Source: Lasiosphaeris hirsuta (taxonomy: Eukaryota; Ascomycota; Sordariomycetes; Sordariales; Lasiosphaeriaceae). Taken from it: DNA of 64,000 bases. The stretch's first letter is position 1; every line of letters starts with the position of its first letter. The translations under genes and the position numbers were made by a program. The notes under the pieces are model-generated. The model saw nothing but the letters and a program-made list of their open reading frames with translations, did not search any database and was not told the DNA's origin. Positions 28,841-40,986 of the stretch are shown piece by piece. The stretch spans positions 2,852,001 to 2,916,000 of the forward strand of contig JAUKUA010000007.1 of assembly GCA_030549175.1 (NCBI GenBank), read 5' to 3'.

Positions 28841-31489
28841 CAAGGAGGCATGGGAAAGCTGTGGGGAAAAGGGAGGAGATGGGAGGGGGGTGTAAACATC
28901 AATTGTGACTATCGCTCGCTGCTGCTACATACTATGCGAATGGGAAAATTTGCTTCAGGGGGCAGTAACGGGAGCGGCCAACGACGGCTGTTGGAACGGG
29001 CTGGCAGGGGGGTTGTTGCGGGTATAGATGGTAACTAACGGCCAGCTCCGATGACCGGGGTTCGTTATTGCGTATATCATTGTGAATATTAGCTGAGTAC
29101 TATATCTTTTGCGTGCATTATCGTGACTGAACCAGGTGCAGCGACGCCAAGTGAAAGGCTCGGTATCTGAGTTGGAAATGCAAGGACGCTACACACGTGG
29201 ATGGATATTAGACAAGAGAGCTTGGCACGACGAAACTTGGATACTTGGCGGCGTCGTAGCTGAGAGGAGCGTACGGTACTGGTACGGGTACGCGGGAAAG
29301 GTGTGGAGGCTGAGGGGATGAGACAGTATATCGAGCGACCGAGTTACGATTACGGTTGATGCAGCGAGGCTGAAGTTGTCGCATCCGGGATGTCTCAGTA
29401 TGAATAACAAGCAGTCGTGAATGAGCTGAGGAAAATTGATAAGTAATTCGAGGTGCTGCAGTTGCAGCCTCGGTACATACGAGCAGGCTCGTATCGATCG
29501 CATCCCGGGCACATCTACTCTCTCGTAATCAATTGTGGATGCACGCTGGCTCGAGTCAACGATGTGTGCCGTAACTCGGTGTTTCTACTCTTGCATACAG
29601 GAAGGCAGTCCAAGGCAGTCCAGAATTTGGAATGAGAGAAAATGTGAGGCCATGCTGCAAGACTAAGGCAAGTCTAGATCATGTAACCAGGCCGAGGGAG
29701 GATGAGCAATCAATGAGAAATACTATGAGAAATAAATACTATGGGGCCGAGGCCGAGGCCGAGCAGGGCCGAATGACGGCCAGAACGCTCCAAGGCCAGC
29801 AGGACCAACAAGACGCCTGCCTTTGCTCAGCATCTCCTCAGCATCCCCTCAGCCATTCGTCTAATTCGTCCATTCGAGTCGCTTCGGCGTCTGCCGAGAC
29901 CCGTCCCAACTGCCCAGCCTGACTAATCCCAGAAAGGGCAAAAAGTCAAGGGGGGGAAGCGCCCTGACACGAGGGAACGGCTGGACGGCCTGGGGGAGCA
30001 GGGAGTGGCTTTTTTTTAGGGCAGCTTCTGGAGTCGCAGCGTCGCAGTGTCGCAACCCAGAAGACCAATTACTTGCATTAGCGTTGAGATCCTCCCTTGT
30101 GAAGACTCGGCTTTGGAGCCGCCTTTTCACTGCGCGCTGCGCCGCGACCATCTCCCGCAAACCAGGAACCCAATGCGGCAAACACGTTACTCAAAGTGGG
30201 AAGAAAAAGAGGGCTCTCCCCCCCCTTCCCCCCTCGCTTCCCTGCTTTTGCATGTAACGATGGCGATGGCTAGCTATGGCTGCAAGGAAAATCCCGCGGA
30301 GACATAATGTAGCATTTGGTAACCCAAGGGGAGGGGGGGGGGGTGTGTGACGAGAGAAGGAGGCTCGTGTTGGCTGCTGTAACTTTCCTCCATGCTGTCT
30401 TAGATCGCCCTCGCATCACAGCACCTCAGTCGCATGCCGAGAAAAAGGCGAACGAAAGCGGCCGTATTCCGTGACGGGTCCTGTCAGTCCCAGGAATTAT
30501 GGGCCTTATTGACCATCCTCACGCCCATAATGCTTGGAGGAACTCAGCGGGAAACCTAATTGCCGTCGCCCGTGGCCTTTGAACTCCTTGTAATCCCGCG
30601 AGAGCGAGACCGGACTGCTTCCTCGGAGATGGGAAAGCCATTGAGCGAGATTCCATATGATGGAGAGAGCTGACACAGGCGGCCCCTCGTCGGCCATTGT
30701 CCCGCCATTGTCCCCGTGATCAAATTGACCCGGTGCCATATAAGTGCCCTCGTGACGGCCACTGCTGCTGAAAACCCCGACACAACAGCGAATGCCATGC
30801 GAATGCGAATGCAAACAGAGTGCTCCTGCAACACCGCAACTGCTGCTATGCGCTTCGGCGCCGGTCGCTGGTCGCTTTGGTAGGGCCAAGCACTGGACAA
30901 TCGTTGGCCAAGCGCGTTCGGGAGAGCCGAGAAAGCCACTAGACGCAAAAGCCACACCAAAAGGATCTCTCTGCCCACTTTTCCGTGCAAGTGGGGGGCT
31001 GCCTCCCGGCTCATTGGCTGAGACATTTTCGCTGGGAGGCCCAGACACGGCCGACCGGCAACGAGAACTGGCAGCTGTGTGGCACAGCAGCGCTTTGCAG
31101 CTTTTTTGCATCTCCTCGAATCTCAAGCCGCATCTGGTTCCAGCGCCGGCCTTGATTGGCCACGGGTCTTTTGGTCACACCCTGACACACGTCCTCCCAG
31201 ACCCCACCGACCCGACAGATCTGGTTTTGGACACCGGGAGAGATGGAAGGCAAAAGCTGGGGGAGATGCTGCTTTGCCTGAGCGCAAGGGCGCGAGGGGG
31301 AAAACAAGGAGGAAGACGCATGTGCGTCCCTTGACAGCTGAACAGCCTCGCCTCCTCCCACCTACACTACCTCCCACTCACCATCCGCTGTGGAACGCCG
31401 GGCTCAACCAATGCCGCCGCCGGCCTGACGCTCGACTCCCGCCCTTTTCTTTTTTGGGTTACCGCTGTACGCAGTGCGCACCACACCCG

Positions 31490-31518
31490 CACTTCCCACG
31501 TGGAAGATGTGGGAAGTG
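31490..31518. repeat. 10-bp perfect inverted repeat
   Basis: CACTTCCCAC at 31490-31499 and its exact complement GTGGGAAGTG at 31509-31518 are separated by nine bases. It could be a dimer-binding site or a small hairpin. Confidence 0.7.
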
Positions 31519-32173
31519 AGCTGTGGGATGGAGGGCCACATCGCATTGGCCGCAGGAGCTATCTCAGATTTCAGCCCATCGGGTCTGCTTCGATGCCCGG
31601 GTATAGGTCGGACCCAGGTCATGTTGGACGCCAACCACGTAAGTCGACATTTTTTATGCTGGTGCGCAGTAACCGCAACAACGCCTCTGTAAGAGATACG
31701 CCCTTCTCGCGCGTGGCTCGTCTGCATACCTTAGTTATCTCGAGCGCCAACATCGAGGTCACCCCCCCCCCCTGAAAGCAGCTAGCCACGCTGGACACGA
31801 CAGAGAGACAGGCCGACAGACTGACAGGCACGCCTGTATGTAGACCTAGCTACACCAGCCCAAAACAAGATTTGATTGTGGCCGGCTCCCTCTCTTTCCT
31901 TTAGGCCCCCTCCTGTCAGTCAGGGTGGTGTGTGTCTGCGTCATACCAGGTCCGTATCACAGACGTGGTGGTGTTGTGTGACTCGAGGCCGAGATCGGGC
32001 ACCGCGGTATATTTGAAAGGACGGCAATCGCATACCAGATAAACGTCGGGTACGTGTGGACAATTAGGCAAGACATATAGGTACCAATGTTGTTCGGGCC
32101 AACGTTACGGTGCCTGAGCTTAGGGATGGGCGGGCGCACAGAAAGAATGGGCCGAGACAAAAGCCGCAGTCGC

Positions 32174-32206
32174 AAAAATGCCATGGCTGACAGACATGGC
32201 ATTTTT
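32174..32206. repeat. 12-bp perfect inverted repeat, ends in T5
   Basis: AAAAATGCCATG at 32174-32185 and CATGGCATTTTT at 32195-32206 pair perfectly around a nine-base spacer. The hairpin ends in a T tract on the plus strand and, by symmetry, on the minus strand. No gene is adjacent. Confidence 0.75.
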
Positions 32207-35200
32207 CGGGCCTCGCTGTCAGGTTCGCTCGGAGAACCCCTGCCAGCAGTGCAAAGACGAGACATGCACTATATCGGGGCATGTAGTGTAGTAGTGCACA
32301 CCTAGAATTCCATGTGCTGCACACTTGCATCTCCGCTGAGCAACCGCTGAGATGCTGCCAAGCCACAAAGCCAAAGCGTGAGGAGTCGCTCAGCTGCGCC
32401 AGAGACAGGGCGGCCGACTTGGCGACTTGGCATGATGCTCCCCCCGCGGATGCGATTCGTAGTATGACCCGGGGTTAGTAATCTATGTCGTCGTCACTGT
32501 TGTGTGCCTCCATTTCTCCGAACCGAGTTGAAAATGGGACCCGCAAACACCCGGCTCCGAAAACTGCGGCCGGGGGCTTCCACTTTTTGCTCCCTGCCTT
32601 CACCTATCCATATCCCCGGCCGAGGGTATACCAGTTTTATCTCCGGCGCCTTACCCACGATGACAGGGGCGCGCAAGAAGACAGGCGGGCTTTTAGTCAG
32701 GGGCATCCGTACCTTCGCGCCAGGACATCGGCAAGGTGGAGCCGTGAACGAGGTGAACCTCGGCCTCGCTTTTTCTTTTCATGTCGCTGTCCACGGAAGC
32801 ATTTCTAATCCCGTAAATCGGCGAGATTTGACAACTACAGTTAGGTCTACACCTACGTTGCGGCTACGTAGTCACCAGTCGCGGAAGGCAAGTAGCGACG
32901 GATCCGACGGGAGCGGGGACCTCGGCGGCCCAGGGACCCGCTAAAAGCCCGCTTGCACGCCCCGCCTGCCAAGGCCTCAGGGATTCAGGCCCAGGCTCGG
33001 GGCGACGCTACAAGTTCCCCCCAGGCATCGCTGGCATCAATCATCCAAATCCACGGCGGTAGTATCAGAGACGGAAATAGCAATCCAGGAGGGCGGAAGC
33101 GGGGTGGTGCGGGTACACGCCCGCAAAGATTCGGGCCTAGAACGCTGCCAAATGTTGGAGTTAGGAGACTGGAAGCAGCAAGCCCGAAAATGTAGTGGGT
33201 GTATTCAACGTGGACTCGGGAATCTAGATCTCGATTTTTGGGTTTCTGCTCCGTCAGCTCATTGCAGTGCATCATCGCCGCCTCTGCGCACCACACACCA
33301 CCACCACCCCACACCTCGCCCGCCCGTTGCATTCGTGGGCATGTTCCACAGCGTGTCCACAGCCTCCACCCACCCCTCCGGCCGCTGGGTCGGAAAAAGC
33401 GGGACGTCGGGATGGCGTGCCGGAGTACACGGAGTCGGTCGGTGCATCTTTTTGCGTCTTTTCGCCATCGCCCGCCCGCGGCCTCATTCAGCGCTCCAAG
33501 ACCATGGCGCGCGGAACTTCATAATCCCTTAGGCGTTGCTTGCTAAGTGCTGACTTCAAGCCGTGTCGACACACTGGGCCGTGTGTCTGAGCAACGCGAA
33601 AGCGATGCCTTTGCATGCCCACCCCATTATCTGACTCATTTTACCTAACCTAGGCCGCCGTGTTGGGTGTGTGGATGTTAGGCCTAGGTAACACAGTGTC
33701 CGTTATGCTGGGCCGGTATGTTGATGCTTGTCTATAGACGTATGCGTATGTTTTGCGTAATAAGGAGACCTTGGGCCGTGTCAGTCACCTGGGGCCTGGA
33801 ATCATGTGATGCCATCGCGTGAGCCGCACGTCAAGACTGACTCGAGCACCGTCCCATGATGAGGCAGGAAACTGCTGAGGCCGCTTTCTCGCTTCCGCCC
33901 GAGAAATTTGATAAAGAAGAACCAAGAAAGAGGGAGAAGCCAAGCGAAATCGAGGGCGCGCTTGTATTCTGCACATCTGAGCGCCGGCCATTTTTGACGG
34001 GCTCGATGCGTTTCTGTCTAAGGTTTTAAACAACCATTGTCCTCTTTGGGCATGCTAGTCCACGTCTGCATCCACGTCGGTCCCCCGCGGACAAGCCACA
34101 CTGATCGACGCCACACTTACGCCGATCCCGGACTTTTCCGCTTCAACTTGTAGCACCACTCCCACATTCCCCGAGCGGCCTCTCGCTCTCGCATTCGCAG
34201 CGGTCGCCAGCCGCCAGCGAATCCATCCATTACGTAGGTGCCGCTGTGTTGTGCGAGCGATGAGCTGTACTGTATCCGGACGGCAGTCAAAGAGGTGTGT
34301 GTGTGTGTGAGTGTCGCCGTCGATCCGGCATTCTGGCCAACGGCTTTTTAGCTTTCAGCTCGTCCTAGCTGGAATCGTCTGTCTTGCCGACACCGCCATC
34401 GGCGGTTGCAGGGTTGCAGGGGCATGCCCCAGTGCCACCGAATGCCTTCAAGTACCGACCCTAACGCCAGTCACCAGTAGTCAATCGCGCGTCGAACAAC
34501 CTCAACTGCAGGTCCCTGGGTTCTTGGGTACGGGTTGCGGAAAGGGAGGCGTAAAGGAACGAGCGATGGGGTATGGGTACGCACAGGACAGAAACGGGGT
34601 TCTATTGCCAACTTCGGACTTCTTCTCCGGGCAAGTGTGGCTGGTGGGCACACTTCCGACCCAGGAAGTCAAACTCTGCAGCGCTGCCCGTGTCTTGTCT
34701 GCTGAGCACTGCTTCTGGATTCGTTTAGGCCTACAAGGTGGGCCGGAAGGGTTGTGGGGTGGGCCGGTGGAAGCCGGAGACATCTGGAATCGAGAAAAAA
34801 AGGCCACCTCATGGGTCATGGCCCATCGACCGTCCCTGGCATGAAAAGAGAGATGTGACTATCCGACCTGCCGGGATGGTTGGGTGTGTGAGAATAATCC
34901 CGACTCAGACTCCCATCGGATTCGGTTGGGTAGAGATATGGCGGCTGTGCTCGATCTCGCCCCATCGCCGCTGCCGCTGCTGCGTGGTTACCCGTCATGG
35001 GCAAGATGTCCTAGTTTTTGAGGAATGGCGGGGAAAGTGGGATGGGTAGGGCTTTGCGATGTGGGACAATTTACCAAGAAGCTGCTGCGCACCCTGAGGG
35101 AGAGCTCTTGATTTTCTGTAGAATGAAACGTTGTCAGCTGGACCGAGCGCTTCTAGCGTCATCCAGTGGAGTCTCGCAGGGTCCAGCAAGGTCGAGCAGA

Positions 35201-36292
35201 GCTGGGCTACTCCCGTCGGTGACCAGATCCTCTCAGGCTTGCGCATCCAATCCACACGATGAGCTTGACCACGACGATTCAGACAGCTTTCCCCGCCAGC
35301 ATTCAGCTACACCTGTATTCTCCCGACACGGCGCGATGGGCCCTCCGAGTGCTATTGCGCAGGGAGCATCTCTTAGCCGCATGTGCAGGCCCGTTGCAGG
35401 CCCTGGGGCCGGATCTCGACGAGTCGCCTGGCTCGCCGGATCCCGCAAGTGCCCTATCTCCAGCTCCATGCGACCTTGCCTCGGCGGTCATCCTTCGACC
35501 TCCAGTTCCAACCGCACCATAGGGCCGATACACGATGGGCTCAAATACCAGACACACGCTGTCCGTCATCCGTCTCCGACATTCTCCCATGGTCGCTGCG
35601 TCATTTGAAATAGTACAATAAGGCCCCGCCCCGCCCCGATCAAGCCGACAGCCCAGACAAACACAACAACAGCTCGCCGAAAAGAGACTACACTATACCC
35701 AGCTATACCCATTCATTCCACAGCCAGTGATCGCCGACTTACCGTGTGGTCCAACAAGTGTCCAAATACACACACGACCCTGGAGCAGCCGTTGACCGTT
35801 GACATATCCTGACGTGGCCCATGACTCAGCCCGTTCCTCGTCGTCTTCGACTTTTCTCGACCTTAGAACAGCTGCGACGACTATAAATCTAGCCCAAGGC
35901 CACTGCGAACCTTGACAAGTGCTGAACCAGGCATCACCAAGAAGTCGTGCCAGACAGGCGCCCAGACCAGGTACGTGCCACACACCTCCTTTCAGGCACC
36001 TGCAGGTTCAAGCAGGTCGAGGGACGCCTGCAAGTGAGACCCTGGTCCTTGGCTCTTAGCCCGTTCCCACCATTTCGGCGTTTCCATACCAGGTACCTTG
36101 TACACTAGCCTCACACCTGCGCATTCTACACAGCCTCCCCTCCCTCCTTGTGACATCACATCTTTTCCTGACGACCTATCACATATTCCGCAGCGTCTGG
36201 TCCTTTAAAGGATCGAGTTGCGACTTCGATCATAATATTTTCGCCACCAAAACTCTTTCATCTCACCCAGCTCACCCAGCTCAGCCGCAACT

Positions 36293-38368
36293 ATGTTACT
36301 GAACCAAACACAACCGCGAAGCATCCTCCAACCTCGCCCTTACCACCAAACATCATCTCACTATCCCATCCACCACCAACAGTTCTACGAGAGCGCAGAC
36401 CAGGAAACCGCCAACACTTACGACTTGGATCTTGACGGAGACCACAACAACCACAGCTTGTCTTCCTCCCCGATATCAACGCAGTCGCTGCTTTCGCAGT
36501 ACTCGGGCATCCGCTCGTCGCCTTTGTCCACCTTCGACAGCATACCAACGGCCGCGGCAGCGAGAGGGACTAGCGGGGGCTCTTTGTTCGACTTCGCTCC
36601 ACAGAGCGGCCAGGCCACCCTCGCCGAACACTCTGCCTCTCTCTTCGCAAACAACGACCCAATGCAAACGGATGCCTGGCACCCCGCGACCGGCCATTTA
36701 ACTCCTAGGTCGGCCGGCCGCTCGTCGCATCAGCGCGAGTCGTCTCTCTCATCAATGGGATCCAACGGCCCAGCATCGCCATACTCGCAGAACACCTCGA
36801 ACCCGTACATTGCCGTCACGGACTCGGCTACTGATGGATTTCATGGCATGCCTAGCGCTGACGACTACAACTACCAGCTTGTCAAGTCGTCTCCATCGAT
36901 CACGCACGACACATTTTACACGAGCTACCCAAATTATACTACGGCTGATCACTCGGCGATTGGGACATATCCCCGCGTTTCTGCCGCAGCGCCGAGGCGT
37001 AAGAACCGAGGCCTACTCCAGCCAGAAGCTCCCATTGGATCACGGCCGGTTTCAGTGGCGAGCTCGATCACGAGTGACTCACCCGCCACGCCAGCTGGGG
37101 AGCCTGAAGAGAGGCAAAGGACTGGTGAGGACTCCGCGTTTCTCGAGCGCTTATTAAGTGACTATAACTCACGTATCGTTGATGACGCAGCCATCAACAC
37201 GGTCCCGAAACTCGACCGGACGATGACAGATATCTACAACGACGAGCTCTACAGCCCCAGCTTCACCATTACATCCGCCGCTCCGACGCAGATGGCGATA
37301 CCCTCGCCTAGCAACGAGCTTTTTGCACAGAGGCTACAGGCTGCCAATCAGCATCTAAGCGCGGTTCACTCTCCGGTCTCGGCTTCATCAAGGGATCGGT
37401 CACCCTTCCGCCACGGTTCGCCGCTCGCGCCTATGGCCATGCACGAGTTCCCATCACCTTTTAATACGGGTGCCCAAATACGGGAACAAAACAAGGCTCT
37501 CCGAGACGCTCGCGCGATGCAACAACAAATGGGACGGTCAGCGGATACCTCGACTCCTCAAACGATATCACCCAAGGACGCTATGCTCGAGTTTCATGAG
37601 GCTGACGGGGACAACAACTTTCCGCTCTTCCCTCAGCAAAACACGGGAGGTTATGACCACGATGCTGTCACCAAGGCTGTGACCCAGAGCCAACAAGCTT
37701 TTGACAACATGCCATTGGACACCAGCGCTTTCAACAACTACCTCAGCAATCCTCAGCTGCCTCAAAGTCTTCAAATACCTCAACTGCCGCAACAATACCC
37801 ATTCATCTCCCAAAGACAGCAAAGCAGTGTACCTTCGCTTACCAATGGCTCGTTGGCACCGTCAAGGATGGGGTCAACCGACACCGGGGCAGCAGACTCG
37901 CACAACAACAGCCCTCAAAGGCCGTTGAGCACCGCTGCAGATGGTGGTACCTACACATGCACATACCATGGCTGTACCTTGCGCTTCGACACACCAGCGC
38001 TGCTTCAAAAGCATAAGAGAGAAGGTCACAGACAAGCGCATGGCCTCGGCGGTTCCCGAAGGGCTGAGAGCGTCGGAGCGCCAGGCATGACATCGAACCT
38101 CTTGAACAGCCAAGCCGGGCCGCACCGGTGCGATCGCATCAACCCTAGCACAGGCAAGCCTTGCAACACAATATTCTCTCGACCCTACGACCTTACTCGA
38201 CACGAGGACACGATCCATAATGCACGCAAGCAGAAGGTGCGCTGCGATCTATGCACGGACGAGAAGACATTCAGTCGAGCGGACGCACTCACTAGGCACT
38301 ACCGCGTGTGCCATCCCGACGTCGAATTCCCAGGCAAGCAGCGCAGGCGCGGTGGGCACAGTGGATGA
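36293..38368 (+). CDS. Rpn4-like C2H2 zinc-finger transcription factor
   Basis: Intronless frame of 691 residues. The first about 550 residues are low-complexity (Ser, Gln, Pro, Asn) and probably disordered activation or degron sequence. The C-terminus holds three zinc-binding units: a C2H2 finger at about 553-580 (YTCTYHGCTLRFDTP, then QKHKREGH), a second at about 610-642 (HRCDRINPSTGKPCNTIF, DLTRHEDTIH) and a third at about 647-675 (RCDLCTDEKTFSRADALTRH, YRVCH), followed by a basic tail. The pair ending TRHEDTIH and TFSRADALTRHYRVCHP aligns with the unusual paired fingers of yeast Rpn4, the short-lived activator of proteasome genes. Proteasome control here is inferred from that resemblance. 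The start is the first ATG after a pyrimidine-rich leader. Confidence 0.85.
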   Translation: MLLNQTQPRSILQPRPYHQTSSHYPIHHQQFYESADQETANTYDLDLDGDHNNHSLSSSPISTQSLLSQYSGIRSSPLSTFDSIPTAAAARGTSGGSLFDFAPQSGQATLAEHSASLFANNDPMQTDAWHPATGHLTPRSAGRSSHQRESSLSSMGSNGPASPYSQNTSNPYIAVTDSATDGFHGMPSADDYNYQLVKSSPSITHDTFYTSYPNYTTADHSAIGTYPRVSAAAPRRKNRGLLQPEAPIGSRPVSVASSITSDSPATPAGEPEERQRTGEDSAFLERLLSDYNSRIVDDAAINTVPKLDRTMTDIYNDELYSPSFTITSAAPTQMAIPSPSNELFAQRLQAANQHLSAVHSPVSASSRDRSPFRHGSPLAPMAMHEFPSPFNTGAQIREQNKALRDARAMQQQMGRSADTSTPQTISPKDAMLEFHEADGDNNFPLFPQQNTGGYDHDAVTKAVTQSQQAFDNMPLDTSAFNNYLSNPQLPQSLQIPQLPQQYPFISQRQQSSVPSLTNGSLAPSRMGSTDTGAADSHNNSPQRPLSTAADGGTYTCTYHGCTLRFDTPALLQKHKREGHRQAHGLGGSRRAESVGAPGMTSNLLNSQAGPHRCDRINPSTGKPCNTIFSRPYDLTRHEDTIHNARKQKVRCDLCTDEKTFSRADALTRHYRVCHPDVEFPGKQRRRGGHSG

Positions 38369-40573
38369 GGTCGCATCTCCTAGTCTGGCCCTGATAAGGA
38401 CCCCTCGGGAAGCAAAGGGTTCGATCAAGCGCGACGACATCATAATGGGTGTCTGCACGAGGCCCTAACTTGCAGATTTGCCGATCCGATCAGCGCCAGC
38501 ACAAGTCGAGACAAGACAGACCCCGAAAAAAAGTTGTCGCTGAGCTAAGGTGCAGCGGGCGTGCATCGCAAGTTCCAACTTTTGGTCGTTTCCCTTCGCA
38601 CTGGCTATGGGAGGGGGCAGACCGGGGGGGGGGGTGTGCGATGGGTTGCATCGACAATGACGTCGGAGGTTGCAGGGCGGCTTTGCGCCAGGGAGGGGTC
38701 CAGCACATCATCGACAAGCCAATTGTGCTCGCTCATTGGGCCCTCCCCCACCACACAAGGGAAGATCCAGGACCCCGTCATGCCCGCCATGGCGTTGTCC
38801 CTGCAGGGTCCAAACATGGTTCCCTAGCCTGGTTCGGTCTTTTCGCGGCCACCCTCGTTTCCAGACCCACAATTCTCCTGCTGACGACTGGATCGTCGCC
38901 CGCCCCGAGAAGACCCTCGATTTATCTGGCTCGTTCTATCCGCAGCCAGCGCATTTTCCGACTCCGGCACCGACAAAACCACAATGACGTCATTTTCTCC
39001 TTTCGCTGGATTGCGACAGAACTTCATCGTCCCTAGTGTGTGTGGCTTTGTATTGTTTTCCACACCCGTCACTTTTGGCGGCTACGCAGGGTGGCTTTTC
39101 CACACCACTTATACCGGTTTTATTAATCTCCTTTCTTCAATTGTATATTGTACGGGGAAAAACGCTTGGACAGAGCAACAACTGTCACTACGGAAGCCTC
39201 AACGTCATCTCTCACACATATTCTACTCTGTCTACTCTGGGCCCCTGGCAGGCCGGTCGGTCTAGCACGCTGTTGTTCGATTGTGTTTGGGATTTTCATT
39301 AACCAACGTTTTACGGAGAAAAGGCTATTTGGTCATTTGGTCATCTAGTCAACGAATGGATTGCCTTGTACAAATTATTTCTTTCTGGCGTTTTCTAAGA
39401 GAAGCAGCTTCGGGGCAAATGGGTGGTTATGGCTTATGGGGTTCTTGGGGTCGGCTACAGGAACGGGCATGATAGACCGGTCTTGACGGATACAGCATGA
39501 GCTCAGAGCGCAGGTTTTGCTTTTCCTTTCCCTTTTTACGACCTCCTTTTTAGACATAGTGCATGATGCGAAGAGAGACGCGTGCTACGACTAGTATGTA
39601 TGAGTTTTGGATGAATGAAACTTCGGGTGTCAAAAATTTGGCAAATGGAGAGGGGGCATTAGACAAAACGAAAGCATCCTGGGTGATATTTTACAGTGGA
39701 GGCATTACTTCGCGAAGCGAACGTAGCATAGCGTCAGAATATGGAGGCCGGGGAGAATGAACAAATCTTGTATCATGACCGGAAAGCAGTGTATTTACAA
39801 CATGATGTAAAATGAATTGCCCAATACCAGCTCGACCAATACGACGCTGCCCATGTGACGAGTGAGGATGATCGTACCTATATATCCGTTATGCCAAATG
39901 GGACCGATGACGGTGATGGTGGCCTGATTAATGAGGTGTTTTGTCGTGGGGTGTGTGTCGATGAAGGAGGGTGAAAGCAGTATCTGCTATATCACATAGG
40001 TCCTTTAGATGGCCCACGGCCAGGTCGGTAGTAATCTAGGTGTGCTGTGATCGAGATCATTTCGGTTTAAAAAGTGGGTAGACTATGGAATGATAGATGT
40101 AAGCCAAGACAAGAAATGTGCCCTTTCTGGGCCCGTTTCGGTAGTGGGGAAGAGCCCCATACCAGTTGTGACAATTGCGCCGATCGTATGATGGAACTGA
40201 TAACGGCCGTCTATTTCATGCGCTGGGAGGAATGGCAGATTGGGGGTTGCGCTCGTCATTGATAGCATCATGGCGGCTCGCACGAGCCGTCGAATCGAAT
40301 GGGTTGTCAGGTGCTCGTTGCCAGCGCGATTGGGTGTCGATCGCGAGCCGTCTCGTGGTGGTAGATTGTATCGCTTAGTTCAAACTGAATGTTACCAAGA
40401 TTAGGGATGATGTAGAGGGTGTCCTTTCCATAACTCTCGTCCCGCATTTCTACTAAACTATTGACATGGTTGGTTGGCCCTCGTAATATCCATAGAATAC
40501 GGGATGCGCATTAAATACACGTAAGCAAAAGAGATGAAAAAAAAAATCTAAAAATTAAAATTTTTTAAAAAAA
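38369..40573. other. Intergenic between Rpn4-like gene and 5S gene
   Basis: About 2.2 kb with no credible gene. It includes a G run near 38625-38634 and a short palindrome CTTCGCGAAG near 39708. The Rpn4-like trailer probably occupies the first part. Confidence 0.5.
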
Positions 40574-40574
40574 A
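40559..40574 (-). terminator. Pol III T-tract terminator of 5S rRNA
   Basis: Directly after the 5S 3' end the minus strand reads T8 and then A6, enough for RNA polymerase III termination. Confidence 0.8.
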
Positions 40575-40692
40575 CATACAACACCAGGGATTCGCTGGTC
40601 GTCACCGACCCAACTACTAGTCTGGCCCTCACTGGCTTATCTATGGGAGAGCGGACGGGATCCCGAGTTTTCCAGTAGGTATGGTCGTACGT
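40574..40692 (-). rRNA. 5S ribosomal RNA
   Basis: On the minus strand the 119 nt begin ACGTACGACCATACC and end GGTGTTGTATGT, and the two ends can pair as 5S helix I. Conserved internal segments are all present: GGAAAACTCGGGATCCCGTC, CCGCTCTCCCATAGATAAGC, then TAGTAGTTGGGTCGGTGACG and ACCAGCGAATCCCTGG. The internal Pol III control region is therefore intact. Eight T follow at once (plus-strand A run at 40567-40574), a strong Pol III terminator. Single dispersed 5S genes, not rDNA-linked copies, are the rule in filamentous ascomycetes. The G at the third position, where most copies have A, is a minor variation. Confidence 0.93.
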
Positions 40693-40986
40693 ATCGGTTT
40701 AGGATATTATTCCGTATAGTATAGAGCCCCCAAGAAAGCACCTTCCCTTCCACCGCAGTGATGTCGATCCCCAAACAATACCTCCAAGAAATATGGCTTG
40801 TATTCTCCTTCTCAATGTGCATCGTGCTAGTTCACGGAAATCGACCATATTCGCTTGCTATGTACATACTACACAAGTCTCCACGTCCCACCGCTCCCCT
40901 GCCCCCTCCTCTTGCAATGGTATCTCTTCTGATCTCCCCTAATCCCCCAAAACTACCTCGCACGTGTGTACGCCATTCATCACCGC

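Larger units (their letters stand above)
28286..36292. other. Long interval without recognisable genes
   Basis: About 8 kb on both strands show only short, compositionally odd frames: no domains, no convincing splice pattern and no tRNA B-box. It contains long homopolymers (T25 at 28816-28840, a G run near 30330), GT and CA simple repeats, and two perfect small inverted repeats listed separately. The last several hundred bases before 36293 are pyrimidine-rich and contain repeated CTCACCCAG, likely the promoter and leader of the Rpn4-like gene. Unannotated long noncoding RNA remains possible. Confidence 0.5.

Noticed and set aside
30506..31519. Several 100-200 codon frames upstream of the Rpn4-like gene
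   Set aside because: They overlap on both strands, share no domain or splice pattern, and look like chance frames in GC-rich DNA.
34311..34844. 177-codon plus-strand frame
   Set aside because: Antisense frames of similar length exist, there is no family resemblance, and codon use is unlike neighbouring real genes.
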